From Pseudomonas multiresinivorans (GTDB taxonomy: Bacteria; Pseudomonadota; Gammaproteobacteria; Pseudomonadales; Pseudomonadaceae), in contig NZ_CP048833.1 of the NCBI RefSeq assembly GCF_012971725.1, positions 496,001-560,000 of the forward strand: a stretch of DNA of 64,000 nucleotides, given 5' to 3'. The stretch's first letter is position 1, and each line of letters opens with the position of its first letter. The notes under the pieces are model-generated. The model made no database searches, had not been told where the DNA came from, and was given only the letters and a program-made list of their open reading frames with translations. The translations under genes were made by a program, and so were the position numbers. This document shows, one piece after another, positions 42,475 to 50,699 of the stretch.

Positions 42475-42506
42475 AAAAAGGCCGGGCCCCTCGCGGGTGC
42501 CCGGCC
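42475..42506 (-). terminator. Rho-independent terminator of DUF1161 (2)
   Basis: GGCCGGGC (42480-42487) and GCCCGGCC (42499-42506) form an 8-bp stem; on the minus strand it is followed by a T-run (complement of 42475-42479). It lies 29 nt after the DUF1161 stop. Confidence 0.85.
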
Positions 42507-42534
42507 TTGCTCAGCGTCGAAGGGCCTGGAGGGC

Positions 42535-42756
42535 TCACTTCGAATAGACGATTTCCTTGGTGCCGCCTTCACAGGAGCCGACGACTTGCTTGCCGCCCGC
42601 GCTGCCCTTGTCGACGATCTCCAGGTTGAACGAGGCGACGCCTTTGGCCTTGATCTTCGCCTCGATCTCCGATTTCAGCTCTTCGCACGGCTTGCCGGCA
42701 GCCATCGCATGGCCCGCCAGGGCGAAGATCCCCACAGCCAACAGGAACTTCTTCAT
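42535..42756 (-). CDS. DUF1161 exported protein (2)
   Basis: A 73-residue protein (signal peptide to about residue 20, AMA) with KPCEELKSEIEAKIKAKGV, LEIVDKGS and VGSCEGGTKEIVYSK. It is clearly a paralogue of 41554-41802. The start at 42756 is set by the signal peptide; a longer frame to 42990 has none. The GC-rich terminator lies just downstream. Confidence 0.86.
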   Translation of the reverse strand: MKKFLLAVGIFALAGHAMAAGKPCEELKSEIEAKIKAKGVASFNLEIVDKGSAGGKQVVGSCEGGTKEIVYSK

Positions 42757-42890
42757 CGGTAACGCTCCCTCGTCGTTCACAGGAAAAGGCCCGAACGGGC
42801 CGGAAAACCGGGATACCCCGGTGCGCACATCCACGCGCCGCACCAGCATGGCCCAGGCGCGTGACAAAAAAGCCGCGTGACAAAAAAGAC

Positions 42891-43106
42891 CTAGCTGTTG
42901 GCAATCCTGAAACCGACCTTGATCGTCACCTGGTAGTGACCGACCGCGCCGTTCTCGATATGCCCACGGGTATCCACCACCTCGAACCACTCCAGGAAGT
43001 CGATGCTCTTGGCCGCTTCTGCCAGCGCATTGTTGATCGCGTCCTCGATGCTGGTGCGCGAGGAGCCGACCAGCTCGATCTTCTTGTAGGTGTGGTGATT
43101 CGACAT
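42891..43106 (-). CDS. Dodecin-family flavin-storage protein
   Basis: A 71-residue dodecin: HHTYKKIELVGSSRTSIEDA, WFEVVDTRGHI with the flavin-stacking Trp (about residue 40), and HYQVTIKVGFRI at the end. Dodecins form 12-mers that hold FMN, FAD or CoA. It is divergent from the ECF sigma gene at 43264, with the Fur-like box between them. Confidence 0.92.
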   Translation of the reverse strand: MSNHHTYKKIELVGSSRTSIEDAINNALAEAAKSIDFLEWFEVVDTRGHIENGAVGHYQVTIKVGFRIANS

Positions 43107-43228
43107 CGCGTGCTCCCTGGCGCGCTCCGCGGCGCGCGGTGAGTGAGTGTCCCTGTTGGACCCTAGTCGATGGCTACAAGTGCAGCAAATTGCCGGTAGC
43201 GGCGAATTGCCGTCTCTTTGTGGAAATG

Positions 43229-43247
43229 TATAATGCGAAGCATTCTT
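43229..43247 (+). promoter_or_regulatory. Fur-like box before ECF sigma factor 1
   Basis: TATAATGCGAAGCATTCTT matches the 19-bp Fur consensus at 13 of 19 positions by my count and contains the inverted AATGC/GCATT. It lies 16 nt before the sigma-factor start. This fits iron-repressed expression. Confidence 0.6.
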
Positions 43248-43263
43248 ATTTAATTTTCCAGGG

Positions 43264-43779
43264 ATGGTCCGCGTGGCCGGCTCACTCTCCAGCAAGCTGG
43301 GGTTCTTCTTCAGCGACCACCACCGCTGGCTGCTGCAGCACGTGCAGCGCTACCTGGATAACCGCGCCGACAGTGAAGACACGGCAGCCGAGACCTTCTG
43401 CCAGATCCTCAGCGCCAGGGTCGATCCGCAGACCATCGAGCAACCTCGGGCCTACCTCTCCACCATCGCTCGCCGGCTGATCTACGATCGCCACCGGCGC
43501 CGGCGGCTGGAGCGCGCCTACCTGGATTACCTCGCCCTGCAGCCCGAAGCGCTGGAGCCTTCGCCGGAAGACCGCGCGCTGCTGCTCGAAGCATTGCTGC
43601 TGGTGGACCGCACCCTGGACGGCCTGCCCCAGGTGGTCCGCCGCGCCTTCCTGTTCAGCCAGCTCGACGGCCTGGGCTACGCCGAGATAGGCCGCCGCCT
43701 GGACGTCAGCGAACGTACCGTGGGCCGCTACATGAAGCAGGCGCTGCGACAGATCTACCTCAACGAGCTGGTGCCATGA
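43264..43779 (+). CDS. FecI-type ECF sigma factor (system 1)
   Basis: A 171-residue ECF sigma factor. Region 2 holds LLQHVQRYLDNRADSEDTA and RAYLSTIARRLIYDRHRRRR; region 4 holds LDGLGYAEIGRRLDVSERTV near residues 135-155. The ATG at 43264 is used; a GTG at 43273 is possible. It overlaps the FecR gene by ATGA, the usual order for iron-starvation sigma factors that transcribe the receptor gene. Confidence 0.9.
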   Translation: MVRVAGSLSSKLGFFFSDHHRWLLQHVQRYLDNRADSEDTAAETFCQILSARVDPQTIEQPRAYLSTIARRLIYDRHRRRRLERAYLDYLALQPEALEPSPEDRALLLEALLLVDRTLDGLPQVVRRAFLFSQLDGLGYAEIGRRLDVSERTVGRYMKQALRQIYLNELVP

Positions 43780-44726
43780 GCGAAGTTCAGCTGGATACGG
43801 CCGGCGAGCAGGCCATCGACTGGATGGTGCGGCTGCGCTCAGGCCACGCCGATCTGCGGATGCAGCGCCAGCTGCAGGCCTGGCTGAACAGCGACCCGGC
43901 CCACGCCGACGCCTGGGCCCGCCTGCAACGCGGCCTGGGTGCGCCCTATGACGATCTCCGACGCATGCCCGGCGCCGCCGACCTGCTGCTGCACCAGCAC
44001 GGTTCGCGTCGCCAGTTGTTGCGCGGGCTGGCCGGGCTCGGCCTGCTCGGTGGCGGGCTCTGGCTGACCGCCAGCAGCACGCCAGTGCGTGACCTGATCG
44101 CCGACCTGCGAACCGGCACCGGCGAACGACGCAGCTTCACCCTCGAAGACGGCAGCCGTCTCAGCCTGAACGCCGGCAGTTCGGTGGACCTGGCCTTCGA
44201 CTCGAACCAGCGCCTGATCCTGCTGCGCCACGGCGAACTGGTGATCCAGGTGGCACCCGATGCGCAACGCCCGCTGATCGTCCGGACGGCCCAGGGCGAA
44301 GCCCGGGCGCTGGGCACGCGCTTCCTGGTCAGCCAGGAGGCTCACGCCACCCGTCTGGTGGTGCTGGAGCACCGCGTCCGCGCCAGCCTCGCCGGGCAGT
44401 CCCAGTGGCGTGAACTGGGCGAAGGCGAGGCGGCGCTGCTGGCCGCCGACGGCATCCATCCGCTCAGCCAGCAGGCCTACCGCGCGGACTGGCTGGACGG
44501 CCGGCTCAGCGTCAGCGACGAGCCGCTGGAAGCCGTGATCGACTCCCTGCGGCCTTACCTGCCGGGGTTTGTCCGCGTCGACCCGCGCGCACGGCGACTG
44601 CGTGTGCAGGGTGTATTCCCGCTGGACGAACCCACCCGCGCGCTCGCCGCACTGGGCGAAACCCTGCCGCTGGAAATCCGCCGCTTCGGCCCCTGGCTGA
44701 CCCTGATCAGCCTGCGAGAGCCTTGA
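43776..44726 (+). CDS. FecR anti-sigma regulator (system 1)
   Basis: A 316-residue FecR. The cytosolic N-terminal DUF4880-type segment (AIDWMVRLRSG, residues 14-24, with DPAHADAWARLQ) precedes a membrane helix at about 85-105, then the FecR domain with TGERRSFTLEDGSRLSLNAG and an STN-interaction region at the end. It relays receptor occupancy to the FecI factor. It begins within the sigma-factor stop. The receptor gene starts 97 nt on. Confidence 0.9.
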   Translation: MSEVQLDTAGEQAIDWMVRLRSGHADLRMQRQLQAWLNSDPAHADAWARLQRGLGAPYDDLRRMPGAADLLLHQHGSRRQLLRGLAGLGLLGGGLWLTASSTPVRDLIADLRTGTGERRSFTLEDGSRLSLNAGSSVDLAFDSNQRLILLRHGELVIQVAPDAQRPLIVRTAQGEARALGTRFLVSQEAHATRLVVLEHRVRASLAGQSQWRELGEGEAALLAADGIHPLSQQAYRADWLDGRLSVSDEPLEAVIDSLRPYLPGFVRVDPRARRLRVQGVFPLDEPTRALAALGETLPLEIRRFGPWLTLISLREP

Positions 44727-44790
44727 TGGCGCTGCCCTGGAAAAATATTTCGGCAGCGCCTGTCCGGATTTTCCGTCTCGGCGCACCTAG

Positions 44791-44817
44791 CTCCTGAATA
44801 CGAATAATTCTCAGGAG
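44791..44817 (+). promoter_or_regulatory. Hairpin overlapping the receptor Shine-Dalgarno
   Basis: CTCCTGA (44791-44797) is complementary to TCAGGAG (44811-44817); the ribosome site AGGAG (44813-44817) lies in the 3' arm 6 nt before GTG 44824. The stem could slow translation of the receptor. No T-run follows. Confidence 0.45.
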
Positions 44818-44823
44818 ATTACT

Positions 44824-47226
44824 GTGTCCTCACCCTGGCCCCGCGCCCTTGCCACCGCCTTCGTGCTGGTGGCCAACGCTCCCTGCCTGCTCGCCGCCGA
44901 ACCCGCCCGGCTGCACTTCGAGCTGCCCGCCGCGAGTCTTGCCACCACGCTGAACGCCATCGCCCGGCAAAGCGGCGAGGTGATCTCGCTGGACCCTGCG
45001 CTCGTGCGCGACCAGCATGCACCCGCCGTCCAGGGCGAACTGAGCGTGGAACAGGCGCTGGAGAAGGCCCTGTCCGGCAGCAACCTGCGCCTGAAGGTCA
45101 CCGCCAGCGGCGCTTTCAGCGTGGAAGCAGCCCCGACCGACGGCGCCCTGGAACTGGACAGCACCACGGTGACCGGCCAGGGCCTGGACGCCACTACCGA
45201 AGGCAGCGGCTCCTACGCCGCGCGTGCCACCACCATCGGCAAGGGTGAGCACAAGCTCAAGGACATTCCCCAGTCGGTCAGCGTGATCACCCGCAAGCAA
45301 CTCGACGACCAGGACATCACCGACCTGCGCGACGCGGTCAACCACAGCACAGGGCTGGTCGGCGCCACCGGTATCGGCCCGGGCATGGTGATTTCCTCGC
45401 GCGGTTTCCAGATCGACGACTGGCAGTACGACGGCGTGCCGGTCCCGCGCAATACCTATGTGCTGGGCAACTGGGCGAACCAGGACCTGGTGTTCTTCGA
45501 CCGCGTGGAAATCCTCCGCGGCGCCTCCGGCCTGCTGCAGGGCGCGGGCAGCCCCGGCGGCGCCATCAACCTGGTGCGCAAGCGCGGGCAGAACACGCCC
45601 ACCGCCACCTTCACCGGCAAGGCCGGCTCGTGGGATCACTACGGCCTGCAGGCCGACGTCGGCGGCCCGTTGAACGAGAGCGGCACAATTCGCGGGCGCA
45701 TGGTGGCCGACCAGGACGACACGCATTCCTTCACCGACTACGTGTGGAGCAAGACCACCTCGCTGTATGGCGCGCTGGACTTCGACCTGAGCCCGGACAC
45801 CACGGTCGGCATCGGCTTCAGCGACTCCGACCTCGACTCGCGTCCGATGATGCGCGGCTTGCCGCGCTACCCGGACGGCAGCGACATCGGCTTTTCGCGC
45901 TCCACCTACAGCGGCGCGACCTGGAACAGCAACGACATCGAGCAGACCACCGTCTACGCCGACCTGACCCACCGCTTCGATGACAATTGGAAATTCAAAG
46001 CCGCCGCCGTGCGCATGCGCGAGCACAACGACTCGACCCACCAGCGCATGCACGGAGATGTGCAGCCCGACGGCAGCGGCCTCAACTTCGCCGACTGGAT
46101 CACCAACTTCGAGTCCACCCGGATCGGCCTGGACATGTACCTCGACGGCAAATTCGAGGCGTTCTCGCTGGAGCAGGAACTGATCCTGGGCGGCAACTAC
46201 ACCAAGTACACCACGGACGACTTCTACGCGCGGCGCTTCGTCCCCGGCGGCAACATCTTCGATATCGACCACCATCGCCCCAAGCCGAGCCTCGACGACA
46301 TCCTCTCCTCGCCGGGCGGACGCTCCACCAACGCCGACTACGACATCCGCCAGAAGGGCCTGTACAGCAGCTGGCGGGTCAAGCTCGCCGAGCCGCTGAC
46401 CGCCGTCGTCGGTGGCCGGGTGAGCTGGTACGACTACGCCTACAACCTGCCGGACGACGACTACACCGACAGCATGACCGAGACCGGCGAAGTCACGCCG
46501 TACTTCGGCCTGGTCTACGCGCTGACACCGGAGTGGTCGGCCTACGCCAGCTACACCGACGTGTTCGAACCGCAGAGCGCGCGCGACGCGCAGCAGAAGA
46601 TGCTCGAGCCGGTGATCGGCAGCAACTACGAGGTGGGCCTGAAGGGCGAGCTGCTGGACGGCCGGGTGAACACCTCGCTGGCGCTGTTCCGCTACGACCA
46701 GAAGAACCGCGCCGTGCTCGACGAATCCTCCGGCTACGCCTGCGACGGCTGGTACTGCTCCACCGCCTCCGGCAAGGTGCGCAGCCAGGGCATCGAGGCC
46801 GAGGTGAGCGGCGAGGTGCTGCGCGACCTGCAACTCTTCGCCGGCTACACCTACAACACCACCAAGTTCCTCGACGACCCGGAGAACAAGGGCCGCGTGT
46901 TCAGCCAGTGGACGCCCAAGCACATGCTGCGGATGTGGGCCGACTACCAGTTACCGGGCGACTGGAACCGCGTCAGCACCGGCCTGGGCTTCGTCACCCA
47001 GAGCCACACCGTTAGCTTCGACCGTGAGTTCGACATCCCCGGTTTCACCGTCTGGAGCGCGCGCCTGGGCTACCGCCTGAGCCGCGAAATCGACCTCGCG
47101 GTGAACGCGAACAACCTGTTCGACAAGCGCTATTACCTGCCCGGTTACGCCGCGGCCGATGGCGCCAACAACTTCGGCGACCCGCGCAACCTGATGTTCA
47201 GCGTGAAGTACACGCCGGAGTTCTGA
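44824..47226 (+). CDS. TonB-dependent siderophore receptor with STN domain (FhuE/FpvA-like)
   Basis: An 800-residue receptor. Signal peptide to about residue 24; an STN signalling domain (about 30-105: LHFELPAASLATTLNAIARQ); plug with DIPQSVSVITRKQLDDQ and VEILRGASGLLQGAGSPGGA; a barrel ending in KYTPEF. The order FecI-FecR-receptor and the STN domain mark cell-surface signalling. The barrel resembles ferric coprogen/pyoverdine receptors; the ligand is not certain. GTG 44824 is the start, with AGGAG 6 nt upstream inside a small hairpin. Confidence 0.88.
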   Translation: MSSPWPRALATAFVLVANAPCLLAAEPARLHFELPAASLATTLNAIARQSGEVISLDPALVRDQHAPAVQGELSVEQALEKALSGSNLRLKVTASGAFSVEAAPTDGALELDSTTVTGQGLDATTEGSGSYAARATTIGKGEHKLKDIPQSVSVITRKQLDDQDITDLRDAVNHSTGLVGATGIGPGMVISSRGFQIDDWQYDGVPVPRNTYVLGNWANQDLVFFDRVEILRGASGLLQGAGSPGGAINLVRKRGQNTPTATFTGKAGSWDHYGLQADVGGPLNESGTIRGRMVADQDDTHSFTDYVWSKTTSLYGALDFDLSPDTTVGIGFSDSDLDSRPMMRGLPRYPDGSDIGFSRSTYSGATWNSNDIEQTTVYADLTHRFDDNWKFKAAAVRMREHNDSTHQRMHGDVQPDGSGLNFADWITNFESTRIGLDMYLDGKFEAFSLEQELILGGNYTKYTTDDFYARRFVPGGNIFDIDHHRPKPSLDDILSSPGGRSTNADYDIRQKGLYSSWRVKLAEPLTAVVGGRVSWYDYAYNLPDDDYTDSMTETGEVTPYFGLVYALTPEWSAYASYTDVFEPQSARDAQQKMLEPVIGSNYEVGLKGELLDGRVNTSLALFRYDQKNRAVLDESSGYACDGWYCSTASGKVRSQGIEAEVSGEVLRDLQLFAGYTYNTTKFLDDPENKGRVFSQWTPKHMLRMWADYQLPGDWNRVSTGLGFVTQSHTVSFDREFDIPGFTVWSARLGYRLSREIDLAVNANNLFDKRYYLPGYAAADGANNFGDPRNLMFSVKYTPEF

Positions 47227-47233
47227 GGCGCGC

Positions 47234-48121
47234 TCAACCCAGCTCCTGGCGCAACCACTGCGCCAGGCGCTCGGCACGTGGATCGGCGCGCCGCTCGGGC
47301 ACCCACAGCGCCAGCCGCGCGGTGGTTTCGACGAACCCCCAGGGCGCGGCCAGGCGGCCGGCGGCAAGGTCGTCGGCCACCAGTTGCTGCGGCGCAATGG
47401 CCACGCCCAACCCGGCCACGGCAGCTTCCAGCAGGTAGTAGAGGTGCTCGAAGCCCTGGCCCAGCTTCAGCCGCGCCGGCTCCAGGCCGTGGCGCGCGGC
47501 CCATTCCGGCCAGGCCTGCGGGCGCGAGACGGTGTGCAGCAGAGACTCGCCCAGCAGTGCCTCGGCAGGCGCCGCACGCAGTTGCTCGAAGCGCGCCGAG
47601 CGCGGGCTGAGCACCGGGCCGATGCGCTCCACCGCCAGCTCCAGCACGCGCATGTCCGCCGGCCACGGCGGCGCGGCGAAACACAACGTTGCATCGAGGC
47701 CGCCACGGCGCGGATCGAGATCGCCATCGCTGGCCGACAGTTGCAGGCGCAGGTCCGGCAGGTCGCGGTTCAGGCGATCCAGGCGCGGGATGAACCAGCG
47801 GGCGAGCAGACTGCCTGGGCAGCCAAGAACGAACGGCGCGTCACCGCCAGCCTGACGGCGCAGTTCGGCGCAGACGCTGCGCAGGCGCTCGAAGGAATCG
47901 CTGGCCACTTCGCTCAGGCGCACGCCGGCATCGGTGAGTTTTACGCCGCGCCCTTCCTTGACGAACAGCGCAACGCCCAGTTCTTCCTCCAGCAGGCGGA
48001 TCTGCCGGCTGATCGCCCCATGGGTGACACTCAGCTCATCCGCCGCTGCGCTCACACCGCGCAGGCGGGCAGCGGCTTCGAAGGCGCGCAGGGCATTGAG
48101 GGGCGGAAGGTCGCGGCTCAT
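47234..48121 (-). CDS. trpI: TrpI, LysR-type activator of trpBA
   Basis: A 295-residue LysR protein matching TrpI of P. aeruginosa in length and sequence: SRDLPPLNALRAFEAAARL, FVLGCPGSLLARWFIPRLD and GQGFEHLYYLLEAAVAGLGV. It activates trpBA when indoleglycerol phosphate is present. ATG 48121 is used rather than a TTG at 48130. It is divergent from trpB. The spacer is 304 nt, about three times longer than the P. aeruginosa one by recall, because a repeat element has entered it. Confidence 0.9.
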   Translation of the reverse strand: MSRDLPPLNALRAFEAAARLRGVSAAADELSVTHGAISRQIRLLEEELGVALFVKEGRGVKLTDAGVRLSEVASDSFERLRSVCAELRRQAGGDAPFVLGCPGSLLARWFIPRLDRLNRDLPDLRLQLSASDGDLDPRRGGLDATLCFAAPPWPADMRVLELAVERIGPVLSPRSARFEQLRAAPAEALLGESLLHTVSRPQAWPEWAARHGLEPARLKLGQGFEHLYYLLEAAVAGLGVAIAPQQLVADDLAAGRLAAPWGFVETTARLALWVPERRADPRAERLAQWLRQELG

Positions 48122-48252
48122 GGCATTCAACCTGTGAGTTTTTCTGACATATCATGGCGATCTTATCGCTTTTCCCCGTCATCACACAGCCGTATCCTGA
48201 GTGCCATTCGTAGGCGCCGCGCCGCCATGGTCCGCCCCTACAAGATCAGAGC

Positions 48253-48371
48253 CCCTCTCCCTAACCCTCTCCCGCAAGCGGGAGAGGGGACCGTTCGGTG
48301 CAGGATGAAACCTTGGTATCAGCCGGCACATACGGCTCCCTCTCCCTTCAGGGAGAGGGCTGGGGAGAGGG
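48253..48371. repeat. MITE-like CCCTCWCCC element, copy C, in the trpB leader
   Basis: A ~119-bp copy (CCCTCTCCCTAACCCTCTCC at the left, CTGGGGAGAGGG at the right) between trpI and trpB. The remaining DNA at 48122-48252 should contain the TrpI sites and the trpBA promoter. The element would then be transcribed as the trpB 5' leader, where its GCGGGAGAGGGG and CTCCCTCTCC stems could form. The rest of this 304-nt spacer holds no gene that I can see. Confidence 0.8.
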
Positions 48372-48425
48372 GAAGCCCAGACACAATGTCTCGGAAAGAG
48401 GCAGGTTCCAACCAGGAGTGATCCC

Positions 48426-49634
48426 ATGTCCACACTGCGCACCGGTCCAGACGCCAAGGGCCTGTTCGGCAGCTTCGGCGGCCAGTACGTCGCCGAGACC
48501 CTGATGCCGCTGATCCACGACCTGGCCCGCGAGTACGAGAAGGCCAAGGACGATCCGGAATTCCTCAAGGAACTGGCCTACTTCCAGCGCGACTACGTCG
48601 GCCGCCCGAGCCCGCTGTACTTCGCCGAGCGCCTGACCGAGCATTGCGGCGGCGCGAAGATCTACCTCAAGCGCGAAGAGCTGAACCACACCGGCGCGCA
48701 CAAGATCAACAACTGCATCGGCCAGATCCTGCTGGCCAAGCGCATGGGCAAGCAGCGCATCATCGCCGAGACCGGCGCCGGCATGCACGGCGTGGCCACT
48801 GCCACCGTGGCCGCGCGCTTCGGCCTGCAATGCGTGATCTACATGGGCACCACCGACATCGATCGCCAGCAGGCCAACGTGTTCCGCATGAAGCTGCTGG
48901 GCGCCGAAGTGATCCCGGTCACCGCCGGCACCGGCACCCTGAAGGACGCGATGAACGAAGCGCTGCGCGACTGGGTGACCAACGTCGACAGCACCTTCTA
49001 CCTGATCGGCACCGTGGCCGGCCCGCACCCGTATCCGGCGATGGTCCGCGACTTCCAGGCGGTGATCGGCAAGGAAACCCGCGAGCAACTGGCCGAGAAG
49101 GAAGGGCGCCTGCCCGATTCGCTGGTCGCCTGCATCGGCGGCGGCTCCAACGCCATGGGCCTGTTCCACCCGTTCCTCGATGACACCAGCGTCAAGATCA
49201 TCGGCGTCGAAGCCGCCGGCCACGGCATCGAGACCGGCAAGCACGCGGCCAGCCTGAACGGCGGCGTACCGGGCGTGCTGCACGGCAACCGGACCTTCCT
49301 GCTGCAGGACGAGGACGGCCAGATCATCGACGCGCACTCCATTTCCGCCGGCCTGGACTACCCCGGCATCGGCCCGGAACACGCTTGGCTGCATGACATC
49401 GGCCGCGTCGAGTACACCTCGATCACCGATCACGAAGCCCTCGACGCGTTCCACCAGTGCTGCCGCCTGGAAGGCATCATCCCGGCGCTGGAGTCCTCCC
49501 ACGCCCTGGCCGAAGTCTTCAAGCGCGCGCCCAACCTGCCCAAGGACCACATCATGGTGGTGAACCTGTCCGGTCGTGGCGACAAGGACATGCAGACCGT
49601 CATGCACCACATGCAACAGGAGCCGCAAGCATGA
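48426..49634 (+). CDS. trpB: Tryptophan synthase beta chain
   Basis: A 402-residue TrpB. The PLP lysine is in HTGAHKINN (Lys93); the PLP-phosphate loop is GGGSNAMG. PSPLYFAERLTEHCGGAKIY and GRVEYTSITDHEALDAFH are conserved. It joins indole and serine to make tryptophan in complex with TrpA. AGGAG precedes ATG 48426. It overlaps trpA by ATGA. Confidence 0.98.
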   Translation: MSTLRTGPDAKGLFGSFGGQYVAETLMPLIHDLAREYEKAKDDPEFLKELAYFQRDYVGRPSPLYFAERLTEHCGGAKIYLKREELNHTGAHKINNCIGQILLAKRMGKQRIIAETGAGMHGVATATVAARFGLQCVIYMGTTDIDRQQANVFRMKLLGAEVIPVTAGTGTLKDAMNEALRDWVTNVDSTFYLIGTVAGPHPYPAMVRDFQAVIGKETREQLAEKEGRLPDSLVACIGGGSNAMGLFHPFLDDTSVKIIGVEAAGHGIETGKHAASLNGGVPGVLHGNRTFLLQDEDGQIIDAHSISAGLDYPGIGPEHAWLHDIGRVEYTSITDHEALDAFHQCCRLEGIIPALESSHALAEVFKRAPNLPKDHIMVVNLSGRGDKDMQTVMHHMQQEPQA

Positions 49635-50437
49635 GCCGCCTGCAGACCCGCTTCGCCGAACTCAAGCAGCAGAACCGCGCCGCTCTGGTGACCTTCATCA
49701 CCGCCGGCGACCCGGGCTACTCGACCTCGCTGGACATCCTCAAGGGCCTGCCCGAAGCCGGCGCCGACGTGATCGAGCTGGGCATGCCGTTCACCGACCC
49801 GATGGCCGACGGCCCGGCGATCCAGCTGGCCAATATCCGCGCCCTGGGCAACGGCCAGAACCTCGCCAAGACCCTGAAGATGGTCCGCGAATTCCGCGCT
49901 GGCAACGACACCACCCCGCTGGTGCTGATGGGTTACTTCAACCCGATCCATTACTACGGCGTGGACAAGTTCATCGCCGACGCGAAGGAAGCCGGCGTCG
50001 ACGGCCTGATCGTCGTGGACCTGCCGCCGGAGCACAACGAAGACCTCTGCCACCCGGCCCAGGCCGCGGGCATCGACTTCATCCGCCTGACCACCCCGAC
50101 CACCGACGACAAGCGCCTGCCCACCGTGCTCGAGGGCAGCTCCGGCTTCGTCTACTACGTCTCGGTGGCCGGCGTGACCGGCGCCGGCGCGGCGACCCTG
50201 GAACACGTCGAGGAAGCCGTGGCGCGCCTGCGCCGCCACACCGACCTGCCGGTATCGATCGGCTTCGGCATCCGCACCGCCGAACACGCGGCGAGCATCG
50301 CCCGCCTGGCCGATGGCGTGGTGGTAGGTTCGGCGCTGATCGACAAGATCGCCGAGGCCACCAGCTCCGCCGATACGGTGCAGGGCGTACTCGGCCTGTG
50401 CCGTCATCTGGCTGAAGGTGTGCGCAACGCTCGCTGA
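49631..50437 (+). CDS. trpA: Tryptophan synthase alpha chain
   Basis: A 268-residue TrpA. The catalytic Glu49 is in VIELGMPFTDPMADGPAIQ, followed by GYFNPIHYYG, VVDLPPEH and SIGFGIRTAEHA in the TIM-barrel phosphate site. It cleaves indoleglycerol phosphate to indole for TrpB. The start overlaps the trpB stop. No gene follows until the minus-strand YdgA gene. Confidence 0.98.
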   Translation: MSRLQTRFAELKQQNRAALVTFITAGDPGYSTSLDILKGLPEAGADVIELGMPFTDPMADGPAIQLANIRALGNGQNLAKTLKMVREFRAGNDTTPLVLMGYFNPIHYYGVDKFIADAKEAGVDGLIVVDLPPEHNEDLCHPAQAAGIDFIRLTTPTTDDKRLPTVLEGSSGFVYYVSVAGVTGAGAATLEHVEEAVARLRRHTDLPVSIGFGIRTAEHAASIARLADGVVVGSALIDKIAEATSSADTVQGVLGLCRHLAEGVRNAR

Positions 50438-50457
50438 GGACTGCCACACGGCTCCGC

Positions 50458-50537
50458 GTAGGATGGGTGGAGCGAAGCGATACCCATCGATTCTGTGAGC
50501 CGGCAGCATGGGTATCGCTGCGCTCCACCCATCCTAC
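50458..50537. repeat. REP pair, family 3
   Basis: GTAGGATGGGTGGAGCGAAG at 50458 and its inverted partner ending at 50537. A partial single copy is at 52811-52842. It differs from families 1 and 2. Confidence 0.85.
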
Positions 50538-50567
50538 GAACTGAGGATTACGCAGGATGGATCTTCT

Positions 50568-50646
50568 GTAGGAGCGAGCTTGCTCGCGAACAGTTCTTGC
50601 CGGCAGCTCTGATGCTGGGAAGGTTCGCGAGCAAGCTCGCTCCTAC
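50568..50646. repeat. REP pair, family 1
   Basis: GTAGGAGCGAGCTTGCTCGC at 50568 and its inverted partner ending at 50646, between trpA and the YdgA gene. Confidence 0.9.
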
Positions 50647-50656
50647 AGGAAGCATG

Positions 50657-50686
50657 AAAAAGCCCGGCGAATGCCGGGCTTTTTTG
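50657..50686. terminator. Bidirectional terminator between trpA and the YdgA gene
   Basis: AGCCCGGC (50661-50668) and GCCGGGCT (50673-50680) form a stem with A-run and T-run flanks. It can end both trpBA (+) and the YdgA gene (-). Confidence 0.92.
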
Positions 50687-50699
50687 TTTCAGGCGCGGC

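Noticed and set aside
44739..44777. A FecI-type promoter (GGAAAA and CGTC) before the receptor gene
   Set aside because: The spacing of about 29 nt between the two elements is too long for an ECF promoter; I cannot place -35 and -10 with confidence.
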